Below are positions 1 through 12,285 of a stretch of DNA of 64,000 nucleotides, in pieces. Made by a program: the position numbers and the translations under genes. How positions within the stretch are numbered: the first letter of the stretch is position 1; each line of letters opens with the position of its first letter. Where the stretch lies: contig JAMYHL010000030.1 of NCBI GenBank assembly GCA_025531455.1, forward strand, positions 62,001 through 126,000. Reading direction: 5' to 3'. The stretch is from Apiotrichum sp. Y4204 (taxonomy: Eukaryota > Basidiomycota > Tremellomycetes > Trichosporonales > Trichosporonaceae). The notes beneath the pieces were generated by a model. It did not search any database and had not been told where the DNA came from. It worked only from the letters and a program-made list of their open reading frames with translations.

Positions 1-590
1 AAATCAGAATGTACAAGCTGCACTACAGCTGCACACGTTGCGACTCACCAAGATAGCAGAGCCCAAACCACCACCACATTATCACCAAGCCCTTCCCGTA
101 TTCCTCGCAGAACACCGATAACACGGACGAGCCGCGCGGACGGGCGGCGAGTCATCGACCCGACAGCTCTTGCTGAGTAACTTGATTCTGCGGGTGGCGA
201 GCCAGTACGCCGCGGTGCGAGCGGCCAAGACCAGGATGTCGGTAACCAGGGTTGTTGCCGCAGTTGGCTGTCGGCTTCGGCGACTTGCGATAAAACAAGA
301 AAAATTCGTGCGTCGTGCGACTGGAAGACGGGCAAAATACTGGCACGTAAGCCACTTCGAGTTGAGCAGCCTAGTTTAGAGTCGTTCTTATTCTTATCTG
401 TATACTCGGTCTCGGTCTTGCGCGACAGCGGACTTTATAATATATCTCTTCGACTCGCTCACACACGCGGGCGAGCAGGACCACAACACGCAATCGCCCT
501 CTGTGTACTGTACCCACCTGTTCTGATCCTGATCCGATTTCCCACCAAATTTCGACGCTTGTCTTCTGAGATACAAGCTGCACCCCTAGC
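1..590. other. Intergenic / 5' region of the MFS gene
   Basis: No supported gene. The open frames here are short, lack family features and overlap each other on both strands. An AT-rich element (TTATAATATA, about 436-445) lies about 150 bases before the transporter start and could serve as its promoter core. Confidence 0.5.
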
Positions 591-2736
591 ATGCCATCAC
601 GCAGCGCGTCGCCGACGCCTACAGCTGTATCCTCCCCGCCGTCCCCGACGAAGAGCACGAGTAAACCGAGTGGGAGCGGCATGTCGGCCAAAGCCGAGAC
701 GGACGGGTGTGGCGGCACAGAAAGTGGCACCCCGTACACCGAAAAAGACGACTCGAACAACGACAATGATACAGGCGACACGCTCTCGCCGCTCGGACAG
801 GTCCTCTCGCGCTCGTCGGCCCTACACCGCATGGCGTCTCGCGCGTCGCGCGCGTCGCGGAGAGACCGCGGCGAGGCAACGCAGCTTGAGATGCTCCTCC
901 GCAGCCAGACCCGCGAGAGTGGGCGGGTGGCACACGCAGACGGCGAGGACCAAGAGCTTGCCCACACATGTACCCGCACAACGACTGTCGGCGCCGGCGT
1001 GCTTGAGAAGCGCATGGTCGTCGATCTCGGGAACGGGCCCGAGGAGGTGTGTGTCGTCGAGTGGGTGAGCGGCGATCCCGAGGTGAGTACCTATTGTGAG
1101 ATTGAATGAATGACGTCGCTGACGCGTTCTTTCTGATTAACCCGTCTTTCGATCGCGTTTTGTTCTACAGCACCCGTTCAACTGGCCGGCACCGCGCAAG
1201 TGGCTCACCGTCCTGTGCGTGTGCTACCTCACGGCCCTGACGGCCGTGAACGCGACCTCGAGCGGCGTCATTGCGGAATGGGGCATGCCGTGGTTCGGCA
1301 CCGACCACACGGGGTTCACGATGGGCCTGTTCGTGTACCTCTTTGCGGTGGCGTGGACGCCGCTTGTGCTTGCGCCCATGAGCGAAATGTTTGGCCGCAG
1401 CGGGATATACCACGTCACGGGCATCATGTGAGTCTCGCGAAGTGGACGACAAATACGTCGAGGGTCTGAATGCTGATTCCAGTAATGCCCTGCTTTTTCT
1501 CCCGCAGGCGCTGTCGCACAACTACAGCGGTTTCCTCGCTGCGCGCTGGTTTGTGAGTACTGCTCATCTTCCGCTCTGACCCGCAGCAAGGCATGTCTTC
1601 GTCGGTGGGGAACAGTATGGTGGGGGGAACAGTCGCCGACCTGTTTGACGCAAATTCGCGCGGGCCCGCCATGAACTTTTTCGCATTTTTCATCTTCCTG
1701 GGCCAGAGCCTCGGCGGCGCCATCTTCGGCTGGGTCGGCCAGGAGCTCGGTATCCAGTGGTGCTATGGCATCATGGGCATTGCGGCGGGTACGAGCGTCC
1801 TCCTGAACTTTACGGTACTCAAGGAAACCCGCGCCGACGTCCTGCTGCAGAACAAGGCGCGCCGCCTCACCCGCGAAACTGGGATCAAGCACATTGCGCC
1901 CAGCGAAGTCAACGCCCGCGGATGGAGCGACATGTTCAGCATGACCACCCTGCGGCCCATTCGTGAGCTTTTTCTTAGTAGTCCATCCCTCGCTGACGGC
2001 AGAATATCTCTTCACCGAGCCGATCGTGACGGCCATCTCGGCGTGGATCGGCTTTGCCTGGGGCTGTATTTTCCTCGGCACGAGCTCCACGCTCCTCGTG
2101 TTCAGGCAGTATGGGTGGAGCAGCGGGATGACGGGCATGAGCGAGCTGACCCTGCTTGTCGGCGCCGTGCTGGGCTACATGGCCAATATGCACAACGAGT
2201 GGCTGTACCGCCGCAAAGCGGCAAAGTCGCCCTCGGGGCGTGCTCCCCCGGAAGCAAGGCTGTATTGGGCAGCGACGGGCGGCCTCCTCTTCCCCCTCTG
2301 CATGTTTGCGTACGCGTGGACCGGCAGACCGGGCGTGCACTGGATCGCACCCGCCATCTTCCTCTCCTTGAGCAACTGTGGCGTGTACGTCATGTACTCG
2401 AGCGTCTTGTGAGTAAATTGAGTAAAACAAGTGACGGTGGTGATCCGAGCTCATCTCAGCAACTACCTCGCGGACGCGTACGAAATCTACTCGTCCTCCG
2501 CACAGGCATCTCACAGCTTTGTGCGCAACATTGCCTCGGCCGTGTTTCCTCTGTTCGCGACAAGCATGTACAAGAACATGGGATACCCGCAGGCGTCGAC
2601 CCTGGTTGCGAGCATTGCGACCGCGCTGGCGGCTGCACCCGTCGTGATTATCGTGTATGGGCCCCGGCTGCGTGCGCGGAGTAAGGTTGCGAGCGCGATA
2701 TGGGGGGCGGAGAGCGCTGGACAAGGGGTGATTTAG
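591..2736 (+). CDS. MFS transporter, fungal DHA1 (drug:H+ antiporter)-like
   Basis: Probable plasma-membrane exporter of the major facilitator superfamily. Six exons: 591-1082, 1171-1427, 1483-1552, 1587-1962, 2003-2408, 2460-2736; phases agree at every join. The first about 160 residues are Ser/Thr/Arg-rich and look cytosolic and disordered. After HPFNWP the membrane segments begin. Family landmarks: PMSEMFGRSG (motif A-like loop), RWFQGMSSSVGNSMVGG across the third intron, FLGQSLGGAIFGWVG, FTEPIVTAISAWIGFAWG and a final Asn-Tyr-Leu-Ala-Asp-containing segment (residues around FNYLADAYEIYSSSA). These match fungal DHA1 polyamine/multidrug carriers. Substrate cannot be told from sequence. The gene stands alone; the next gene is convergent. 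Confidence 0.9.
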
Positions 2737-3201
2737 AGAATATAGCATCTTAGAACGGATATTTGCATCTTGCGTGTATGCATAGGGATCACATCGGATA
2801 AGGAGCTTGGTGCGCACAGCGCTCGGTGCGAGCCGTTCGGCTCGGACCAACTACTCCTATTGTACACACCGACCACACCAATGCCGGACGGCCGGCGTGC
2901 GGGGCTGGCCTTGGAGCACCATCCGCGCCATCGCGCCTTCGCGGAAGTAGGGCGCACAGGCCTAGATTTCCGGGATGAAGATGGGACTCTGTGCGAGGGG
3001 GGGTTACATAGTCCGCCAGCCTCGGCATTCTGTATTGTGCATTGTGGATATCGCGGAACACAACGACGATTAACGTTTAACCGTCTGGTCAGTCGCGATG
3101 AGTCCCGATTAGCCGCCAAAAACATGCTCAGCGCATTGGTCAACGTCAGTGCCGCCATCCCAGGAATCTGCCATCCTCGCATCCCGCAGTACTTATTCCA
3201 A
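2737..3201. other. Intergenic between convergent MFS and ACT-domain genes
   Basis: 465 bases between two convergent 3' ends. Nothing recognisable beyond presumed 3' UTRs and terminators. Confidence 0.5.
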
Positions 3202-3752
3202 TTACGCCCACTGCCATCCATCGCCCGCAAGCGCCGCCTTGGCCGCGTCGAGCGTGTCGCTCGTGACGAGGATATAGTCCGTGTCCCTGCCGTGAGAAGG
3301 ATACAACCCGCAGCGCGTACCAAGTGGAAATTGTAAAAATGCTGATTCCGGCGTTCTTCAGGCTCGTCGCGATTTCATTAAGCACGCCAACCATGTCTGC
3401 CATTAGCACAGGAGCATCGCCCAGCTTCCGATCTTCTTCACTCACTGTGCTCGAGCGGCCCACGGACCCGGAGGGCGGACCACGGCCCGCCGCAGTGCTC
3501 TTCGTGCGGGTTGGGCATGCCGTTCTCGACGACCCACCCCTTTGGCGCGACGATCGACAGCTCGGTCGGCGTCCGCGTGACCGAGACGAATTTGGGAGCG
3601 GCGCCCGTCTCAGTGTTGGAGGAGAAGAGCGTCGCTGGGACGAAGGTGCGCGCGCTGAAGCGGTGCACGAAGAGATTGTCGGCGGCCACGGAGAGGGACA
3701 GCACCGGGTTGGCCTTGTCTAGCGTAAAGGTCGTGGTGGTGGGTACTGGCAT
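3202..3752 (-). CDS. ACT-domain protein (CASTOR-type ACT fold)
   Basis: Small protein of 155 residues in three exons (3752-3446, 3396-3321, 3286-3202). Splicing across introns of 49 and 34 nt restores the family core: FTLDKANPVLSLSV near the N-terminus, the W-S-A-L-R-V-R-G-P-L-E segment at the end of exon 1, then MVGVLNEIATSLKNAGISIF and TISTWDTDYILV, ending ...GDGWQWA. This is the layout of the short ACT proteins related to the C-terminal ACT fold of aspartokinase and to the CASTOR amino-acid sensors. Such domains bind amino acids or other small ligands. Whether this one is a sensor is unknown; no enzyme domain is attached. The ATG at 3752 is the first in frame; the open frame upstream of it has no ATG. 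Confidence 0.8.
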
Positions 3753-4099
3753 CGTGGAGGGGATGTGAGGGTGTGGTGTTGTGGGTGGTTGCAAGTTGGG
3801 AAGAGGCGAAAGTGGAGGTTATTGAGCAATCCGGATGGATCCCAGAATAAACATTGGTCCAGTCAACCAGGCAGAAATCAAACAGGCAAAACTTCCTAAC
3901 CTCGAAACTCGGCTTTCTGATCTCTTCATTCCTTTTGCTCATGCGCTCATGCCCAAATGCAAGCGATGCTGAGACATGGGGCAATCATGACTACTTCGAA
4001 GGCTGGCACCACGCGATACAGAACACTTATGTCACATTCCTTGTTACAAGTTTAGACTGCTTTGCTGCTTTGCTACCTCGCTACTTCTTCCTCGTCCAC
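3753..4099. other. Intergenic: promoter of the ACT gene and 3' region of catalase
   Basis: 347 bases between two minus-strand genes. No gene or clear regulatory site seen. Confidence 0.4.
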
Positions 4100-6368
4100 T
4101 TAATACGCCTCCTGGGTGTTGAGGCCATCCAGCTCGCGCTTCCAGTTACGGTGCTGGGCGACGCCGTGGAAGAACTGCTCGAGGAATCCGGTGGCCTTGG
4201 GGTCGATGAGGATCTCCGCCCGCGTGTCGGGCTTGCCGTCGCGCATCGTGACGACGCCGTAGCTCTCGACGACATCCGAGCCCTGGGACATCTTGATCTC
4301 GTTGAGGGAAATAGCCTTGCGGACGAGGTCGACCGCCTCGCCGCTCGCCGCGATCGTCTTGAGGTGTCCGAACGCCTCGACAATCCACTGCTTTGCGCGG
4401 CCCATCTTGCTGAGCGTCTTGATGCTCTCCGCACCGCCAGGAACGTAGATTGCGTCGACCATCGTCGACCGCATGCCCTCGAGGTGGTGGTCGGGCTGCA
4501 CCTCGGTGCCGTCCGCCGCCTTGATCTTGCTGCGCTTCGTGCCGATCACGAGGGGGAAGCCGCGGCCCGACTTGATGGCGTCGAATGCCGACTTGAACGA
4601 CGCGTGGTCGAAGCCGTCCGCAATAATAATCGCAATCTTACGCGACGCAATCGTCGCGGAACCAGGGTACTCGAGCTGGCTGAGACCCTTTGCCTTCTTG
4701 CCGTCGTTGGGCTTGCCCTGCGGCGGCTCGCCGCCGCCGACCATCTCGCCCACAGCCTCGGCGAAACCCTTGTCGATATCCGCCAAGCGCTGAGTCATGC
4801 GCGTGTACACGGTCGGGTCGTCACAGTGGTCGAGCTCAAAGCCGGCGGCAGCAATGATGTGTTGGCGCTCAATCTCCGTCATCGAGTTCCAGAACATCTG
4901 GGCCTGCTTAAAGTGCTCCTTGAACTTGCGGCTCTTTGCGCGCTGCTTGATACCCGCAACCTTCTCCGCGTAGTCGAGGTACGCGCCTTCCTCGGGCTTG
5001 GCCGGCGGGTTGACCTCGAAGCGGTTAGGCCAGTAGTTGACCTTGCCCTTTGTGATGGTGTGGCGGAGCTTGCCGTCGCGGTTAAAGTTCATGACGGGGC
5101 AGACGGGGCGGTTGATCGGGAGCTGCTCCCAGTTGACGCCGAGACGGGTGATCTGGGTGTCTTGGTAGCTAAAGTTGCGGCCCTGGAGGAGCGGGTCGTC
5201 CGAGAAGCCGACACCGGGCACAATGTGCGAAGTGCAGAACGCAATCTGCTCGGTCTCGGTAAAGAACTCGTCCGGGTTGCGGTTGAGCTCAAACTCGCCA
5301 ATGTACCGGATGGGCACCTTGTCCTCTGGCCAGACCTTTGTCGCGTCGAGAATGTCAAAGTCCTCAAACATGTGCTCCTGGCTCTCGGGGATGACCTGGA
5401 TACCAAACTTCCACTTGGGGTACACGCCCATCTCGATCGCCTCCCACAGGTCCTTGCGGTGGAAGTCGGGGTCCTGTCCGCCGAGCTTGAGCGCCTCGTC
5501 CCAGACCAGCGAGTGCACGCCGAGCTCGGGCGTCCAGTGGAACTTGACAAAGCTGCGCTCACCCTTGGCGTTGACGAGCGTGTAGGTGTTGACGCCGAAA
5601 CCCTGCATCATGCGCAGCGAACGGGGGATGGCGCGGTCGCTAAGCTGAGTGACGTCAGTTATTGCTCTAATCTGTAGCTTCCAGTAACTCACCGCCCACA
5701 TGAACATGTGCGTCGCCTCGGTGTGGTTGTAGATAAAGTCCCAGAAGTTGTTGTGCGCAGACTGGGCCTGGGGCACCTCGTTGTCGGGCTCGGGCTTGCC
5801 CGCGTGGATAATGTCCGGGAACTTGATCGCGTCCTGGATGAAGAAGACGGGAATGTTGTTACCAACAATATCCCAGTTTCCCTCCTTTGTGTAGAACTTC
5901 ATGGCAAAGCCGCGCACATCACGCACAGTGTCCGCCGAGCCACGGCTGCCGAGCACAGTCGAGAAGCGCACAAACATCGGGGTCTCGCGGCTCGTGTCCG
6001 TCAACACCGGCGCAAAGGTCACATCCTCTGCGCTCTCAAGAAGGCGGAACACGCCGTGTGCGCCGGATCCGCGCGCATGCACCACGCGTTCCGGAATACG
6101 CTCATGGTCGAACCGGTGGATCTCACTGTCAGCAACCAACTCAATCTCCTCAAAAACCCACCCTCTCACGCGCATACGGGTCCTCGAGGAGCATCGGCCC
6201 GTTCTTGTCGTCGCTGGCGACGCGCAGCCAGTCGTCGTATGTCGGGTACTTCACGCCATAGTCGGTGGTGAGGCGCGTGTCCTTGTTGAGCTCTTGCGTG
6301 TCCTTCTTGAGGTCGGCGTCCTTGTCGTTGCCGACCAGGTGGTCCTTGATTTGCTGGATGGGGTTCAT
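4100..6368 (-). CDS. Large-subunit catalase with C-terminal GATase1-like domain
   Basis: Heme catalase that splits hydrogen peroxide. 726 residues from ATG 6368; exons 6368-6162, 6121-5693, 5644-4100. Introns of 40 nt (acceptor TGAG, restores ARERIHRFDHERIPE) and 48 nt (restores HMFMWALSDRAIPRS). Active-site features: His in RVVHARGSGAHG, Asn in VGNNIPVFF, proximal Tyr in GRNFSYQDTQITRLG. The last about 150 residues (IAIIIADGFDHASFK ... DAIYVPGGAESI) are the flavodoxin-like domain that marks clade-2 large catalases, and the length fits. No secretion signal or SKL-type peroxisome signal is seen. An upstream in-frame ATG at 6440 lies directly beside a TATAAAT box, so 6368 is the likelier start. 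A 607-codon open frame on the other strand is a coding-bias shadow. Confidence 0.95.
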
Positions 6369-6438
6369 GTCGTCTGTGTCTGTGTTTGCGTCTGAGCGGC
6401 GTCCGAACAGAGCTGACCGGGCGTGGTACAGCGACTTC

Positions 6439-6445
6439 ATTTATA
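6439..6445 (-). promoter_or_regulatory. TATA box of catalase gene
   Basis: TATAAAT on the minus strand, about 70 bases before the ATG at 6368. It overlaps the alternative ATG at 6440, arguing that 6440 is outside the mRNA. Confidence 0.6.
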
Positions 6446-8226
6446 CGTTGCGAGCGGCTCGGTGATCACCACGGAATAATGAGGAATGGGCGCCTCTGGT
6501 GCAATGTACGTACGTCAGCGACCCACTACGATGATGATATATATGTCTCGGAGCTGTTTATTGCTCTTATTGCCTTTTCCCTCGATCCCTCGACGCCCTC
6601 TGTCGTCAACGACGAATGAGCACCATCATGTTAGTGTACGGGCTCTGGGCGGCGCAGCTCCACGCAGCCCCGGCATGGGCTGGGCGCAGGGCCCGTCGTC
6701 AACGTCCAGGAGGCCAGGCGTCAGCTGGCCCACAAGGGCAAAAGCAAGTTGAGAACCAGTGACGCGTGCGTCATCGAATCATCGACGGGAGGGTTGTCAT
6801 GAGATGGGCCAAAAGCCTGGGAACGGGGCGCGTGCTCGGTCTCAAAGCTCGAACGGAGCGAAGCGCGTGTGAACTTGGACCTGGGACTGGAAGTGCCCTT
6901 GGTTGCGCAGTGCACGGCCAAGTAGGTTTGGTCTCCGAGATATGGCCACAAGCGACAAGCCTTCCGCCGTGTAGTTGCCAGGGACGCATCAGTACCAGGT
7001 CATGTTTGTGTGGCTTGGTGACGTCGGTGACATTACGTCGGAGCGAGGTTGATGGGTTGCACGCTTTTTGTCTTACATACCCTGCGATCCTGATGGGCTG
7101 TCGGCATGATGCTGATTCCCACCACTGCCCTGTCTGGTACCACGCGCTGCTGGGACATGATTGGAAACAATGGCACGAGGTGGCCAAGAGCCAAGGGTAT
7201 CAAAGCATTATTGTTGGTCTGACATGCTGGCATCGTAGTGGGCTCACAATCTCATGGATCATGGATGATATCATCGGTGACTCTCCTCAGAACGCCACCC
7301 AGGATGCCAGGATGAAGTCGACTGTACCACGGAGAAATGGCACCACACTCGCAGCCGCTCGCAGTCGCCCCGTCTCACCACCCACCCTGCCTCAGCCTGT
7401 TCCAGACTCTCAGAGGCCAGAGTCTAGAGTCTACTCATCCAACCCGTGTCACTGAACTATACACCAACATCGCGTCCGATAGGGGAAACTCGGCGCTAGT
7501 TTCGCGCGGTTCCCACATCGTGTTCGCGTTGGTGACGTTGCACAATATCACAATGCCGCGAAGCACGGGCTATCCTTTCGTGAGGGCCGTGAGGGTACTC
7601 GTGAAGAGAACGTGGAGCGCACATTGTGAACATGTGAGAGCTGGGAAATCGGTTGTGGGGGTGGATTATGGTTTGGGGTGGACATGTGACGAGAAGAAAC
7701 ATGATGGGGATGTGGTCGATACAGTACCACACTCCACCGTCCATTATCTCTGCGACTGGCTGATATGAGGGCCCCCGAGCATTCGCGGCGGCCAACTTTT
7801 TTCTTTTTTTGCATCCAAACCTTTTTTTACTTTCTGCTCTTTCATGAAAGGCTGAAACACCTCGGAACACTCTGTCTTTCATGGGTCATCTCCATCGGAA
7901 AAGAGATCAACCCTCGGCGAGCATAGCGACAATCGGTCTTCTTTGCGGCGCCGGTAGATTTGATAGCCGGTCAGCCGGCGGGTGCCTAGCAGCTAGCAGG
8001 ACCCGATTCGCTGCTTCCCCACGACTTTTCTGCCCCTGTCATTATCGGAACCGCGAGATTACTGATCGGACTGAGCGCTTCCGAACGTTCCGATGGCTCG
8101 TTACGCATGCTGCTGCTGCTTATCTGCATATCTGTATGGGCTCGGAACTGGAGCAGATCTGCATTCGCATCGGACTCGCTACAGAGAAACAGCATCCCTG
8201 AACACGCGCTGGCGCCTCTGCCGCTA
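6446..8226. other. Intergenic region
   Basis: About 1.8 kb upstream of catalase and downstream of the RED-like gene. Open frames here (for example 6766-7455) are low-complexity-free but show no family motif, splice pattern or codon preference like the neighbours. T-rich runs near 7797-7830. No gene supported. Confidence 0.5.
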
Positions 8227-10210
8227 TTACTCCTTGTCCTTGGCCTGATTGTTTACCCGGTTCATGACCAGCTGGTAGTCGCGATTGGCCTTTGTCTTGT
8301 CGGTCATCTTCTTCTGGAGGAGCTCGGGGTTGACGCCTTCTTGCGTCGCGAGGCCCTCGTTTGCGCGCCAGCGCGCCTTGTTCAGCCGCCGTTGGTCCTC
8401 CCTTGCGCCTGCAGAGTCTGCATCGAGGAAACCGCGCAAATCTGTAATGGCGCTGGACGCCAGCGGTTTGAGGCGGGTAACTGGTCCTTCGTCCTCCGAG
8501 TCGGGTGTCGGTGACCGCGAGAGGAACGGGAGCGTCTGCTGCAGTAGGGGCGTTGGGGATCGGGAGCGAGAGCGAGGTCGGGCGCGTGATGGTCCAGCAG
8601 GAGATCGGGAACGAGAATACGAAGGTGAACGGCGTCGCTTTGGAGAAGGGGAACGAGAGCGTGAGGAACGCCCACCCCGCGACCATCCCCTTCCCTTGCC
8701 ACGACCACCCCTGTCTGCGCGCCAGGATTGGCCATCACGACGTCGGGGCGAGTCTGATCTGCTCCAGCTGCGATGCCGGCTGTCGTAGGCCCGTGCCCTG
8801 CTGTCGTCCCCGTCGTATCGATCGTAACCGCGTCCGTCACGGCGGTCACTATCACGGCGATAACCACGATAGCGGTCCCGAGAGCGCGAGCGTGAACGAG
8901 AGCGTGACCGGGAGGGAGCGTAGCGCCGACGGTCATCTGGGGAGTAGGAGCGCGAGTATGATCTGCGTGAATACCGCCGCCTGTCCCGAGAATCCGACCT
9001 CCCGCGAGATCTGCTCCGCTCGCGATCATACGAGTCAGAACGTGACGGCGTCCTCGACGCCGACCGCGACCTCGATCGCGACCGGCCGCGTGGCGCCTCA
9101 TCTTCACTCATGGCATCGTCCTCGTCCTCGTCATCCTCGTCTCCGCGCCCAGCTGTGAGGTCATACGTCCCCGCATCTCCGAAAATGTCTTCCTCGTCTT
9201 CGGGGTTCGGTGGTGGCGTCGGCGGCTTGCGTTCCACGGGCCTGGAACGCTCAGCCTGCCGATCAGGGCGAGAGTCCGGCTCCGGCTCGGCCGCGACCTT
9301 ATCCTTTTTAGCCTTCTTCTTGCGTTTCTTCTCCGCGGCGGCGGCCTCCGCCTCGGCCTTCTTCTGGCCAATCGATTTGAACTATCGGTCAACAACTTTG
9401 CGATCACATGTCCATCACATGTACTCACCCGGCCGGCATAGGCGCTGGACCCGTCATCCTGTTTGCTTTCCTCTTTCGCCTTGCCTTTATCCTTGCCCTT
9501 TTTGGTGGAAATGTCCCGCGCAAAGTCGTCAAGCTCATCGTCCATTTGGTCCGCCTTCTCGCGCTCCAGCTCCGCCTTGCGTTTCGCGAGAAGTGCAAAG
9601 TCCAGACCCTTGACCAGCACCGAATGTTCCTCGTCACCGCCAAGATGCGCACGCTGAGCCTCCACCTGTTGGGTCAGATGAGCTCTATTGTCGTATACCC
9701 ACCAAGTCGGCATCGGCGCCAGCCTCCTTCTTGCGTCGCTCGAAATCCTCCATGAGAGCAGTTACCTATGATGTCAGTGGGAACCAAACAAGCAAGAGAG
9801 ACAGAAATTTCCACTCACACCCTCGTACTCGCCCGTGTCGCCCATGCGGCGCATCGCCGCGCGGTCCTTGTAGTCGCTCTCCGCCTTCTTCTGGTGCTGG
9901 CGGGGAACGAACGCGGGCTTGGCAGGTGGTTCCTCCTTCTTTTCCTTCTTCTCCGTTCTGAATGTAAGCAAATAGCTAAGCGGAAGGACGGGTGATTTCC
10001 ATCAGACGGCACCCTCAAGACCGCTCCTGCTGCTCACTCACCCCGGACGCGGCTTGAGACCCCATCCACGCTTCGGCGGCGGTCGACCGAGAGTCCCTTT
10101 AGACTTCGAGGACCCGCCCTCGCGCGGCGCGTTGAGCAGGGAGCGGAACGCGTCCTGTCATGTCAGCTTGTGGGATTAGGACACAGCTGAACAGCACCTA
10201 CCTGATCCAT
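8227..10210 (-). CDS. RED/IK-like spliceosomal protein with RS-rich tail
   Basis: 571 residues, six exons: 10210-10202 (only 9 bases), 10154-10042, 9957-9819, 9765-9703, 9665-9429, 9381-8227. The N-terminal third carries the RED family core: DAFRSLLNAP, then SDYKDRAAMRRMGD, EYEGVTALMEDFERRKKEAGA and the hallmark LVKGLDFALLAKRKAELERE. RED (IK) is a B-complex spliceosome factor that partners SMU1 in animals and fission yeast. Downstream are a Lys/Ala coiled segment, an acidic patch (DEDDEDEDDAMSEDEA) and a long Arg/Ser/Asp-rich region (roughly residues 230-440), then a conserved-looking end (TDKTKANRDYQLVMNRVNNQ). Animal RED has RE/RD repeats in the middle rather than this RS block, so the C-terminal half may have its own binding role. 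Introns are 37-84 nt. Confidence 0.85.
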
Positions 10211-12214
10211 GGTGGGTGGCGACGCAGAGGTGGTGAATACGGGAATGCAAAAGTTTGGACAGTAATGTTGAGCACAACTTCCTGGCAATCTGGCTACGTC
10301 AACAAAACGAGCTCGAGTGGAGGTGGAATGTGTGGCAAATGCTGAATGTTGCAAAATAGATCTGGTGTTTTTATCGCGTGAATCTCGCGTGGAAATTTGG
10401 GAGAAAATCAAAATAACAAATATCTGGCGATCAACGCCCCGCCCAGTCAGTTGCTCTTCTGCTGATCCGCTGATCTCTTCCATAGAGCTCCATCTCTCGC
10501 TGATCGGCCCGGATCTCGGCGATCTCCCGAGTGTTTGGTGGTGCTCTGCGTCTTTGATTGCCGCGGTCTCTCTCTCTTTGTCTGATTACCGCTGGGTAAG
10601 CTACAATGCCATTGCATCCATTGTCCCGAACCGAGGCAACCGGCGGCTACAGTATATCGCACCACACCAACACTAGGACCCCTATCTATGCACCACTACT
10701 GGCAACACAATGCACAAAGCGGAGATTGCGCCGCACAGACAATCTTGGTCGTCAGTGCACACATGCGCACACCCTGCTCGTCTCCGGTCTGAGAGCGCTC
10801 GTGCCAATTGTAGTGCAGAGGCAAGGAGATGGTGTGGGCAGACAGCAAAGGCAATCGCGCTCTTGGGAGAGGCCGTAATCGCTCCACATTCATTCCCGCC
10901 CGAGAGGTTGGAGTTGGTGCCGACAGTTTAGCGCATCGAGAGTCGGAGAACAGTCGCGCTGGTACGCGCTTGATCAGGGTCTGCGTGGGAGTAATGGCCC
11001 ATGTCCTAAGCATTCCGACAAGTGCACCCGAGATGAACCAGTCGCAACCACCCAGAACAGGTTGTTGAGAGTCGTACCCGATGATCGTTGCTCACATTGC
11101 AATGTTGTTGACCCCTGACGCCCGACATCTCCCCACGAAAAATGATTGGTTCGGACAACCGGCTACGGGTATCAGCTGACCTGGCCAGTAGCAGCAGCAG
11201 TAGCTGACCGAGGGACAGAGAGCAGAGACTCCAACTCGGAGCAGCACAGTTGCCGCAACAGCATCCCTATATCCCTCTCTTCACCCGATGGCCGCGTGTC
11301 GACCAATCTCTGGGGACAGATTCTGGGGGCGACGGCCAAGGAAACAGGGCACAGGATGAACAGGGTGAATAACCGCGGACACTAGATTGCGTTGCACCAG
11401 CGGCCCCGGCGGCATTGCCTCTGCGGCTCCAGATCCTCACATCCTCAGAGCTCAGAGGTGCAAGGCTCTCCATATCGGAGGGGACCAGAGAACACTCGGA
11501 ACGCTCGGAGCCCGCGAGCCCGGCACCCGGGCCACGCTGGCTACATGTATGGTGCTGCGGTAACGAGTTGGCATGGTGGGTGCCTTGAATCGGTCTCTTG
11601 AATGCCCGGCGCTGGTTGGCTGATTTCCCATGACATTGCGTTTCGAGCGCGTCAGCGCGGAGTTTGATGGGCAAGTCTATGGTGTCGCAAGATGTGATAC
11701 CATTGGTAAGCATCACCTACGCAGCGCAACCAGTGCACCAGAGAACAGCGAGAACAGCAGGAACAGCGAGGCTGATCTGTGACCGGCCCGTTGTTCCGGG
11801 CGAGCTGATGCCGCTGTGAGCTTGAACTATGATGCTGTGGGAGCAGAGATCAGCCCCTCTGCGCGCCCGCTAGGATTAGGCTGGTAGGAGGTCTCGGATG
11901 CTCGGGGTCCTTTCCCGTGCTCCACCCCCCTCTCCCCCTCCCCCCACACCCGAGCCCAGCTGGCAAGAAAAGATTATGATAGAGTAAGAGGGTGGAGGCA
12001 GGCTCGCTTGTGGGGGCGGCAGTGGAAAAGTGAGATTGCTCTGTGCTGGAAACCCTTAGCGCGCCTCTGGCTTGGTGGCGCCCCCGCGCTCGCGCTGCCA
12101 GCCTCCCCCTCCCCTTCCCTCGGGCTCGCCCTTCTCCCCACAACCCCACACTTTCTGGCCGTTCTCGTTGACGTCGCAATCGTTGCACATGTCGTCCAGC
12201 TCTGCCTCGACAGC
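10211..12214. other. Intergenic region, upstream of RED-like and ALDH genes
   Basis: About 2 kb between divergent genes; holds both promoters. C-rich and pyrimidine-rich stretches occur at 11920-11960 and 12095-12135. No gene supported; open frames overlap on both strands without motifs. Confidence 0.5.
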
Positions 12215-12222
12215 TATATAAG
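12215..12222 (+). promoter_or_regulatory. TATA box of aldehyde dehydrogenase gene
   Basis: TATATAAG 64 bases upstream of the ATG at 12286, followed by a CT-rich tract (12241-12275), the usual set-up of a strongly expressed fungal gene. Confidence 0.7.
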
Positions 12223-12285
12223 TACCACCCACTGCCGTCCATCTCTCTTCTCCATCAACCCCTTCTCGGTCACACTCTAGAAACA

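Noticed and set aside
3854..5677. 607-codon open frame on the plus strand
   Set aside because: Exactly antisense to the catalase gene. Its Leu/Val/Asp/Arg-rich text is what reversed GC-biased codons give; no family feature.
6766..7455. 229-codon open frame between catalase and the RED-like gene
   Set aside because: No known motif, no ordered hydrophobic pattern, and no splice partners; codon use is unlike the confirmed genes.
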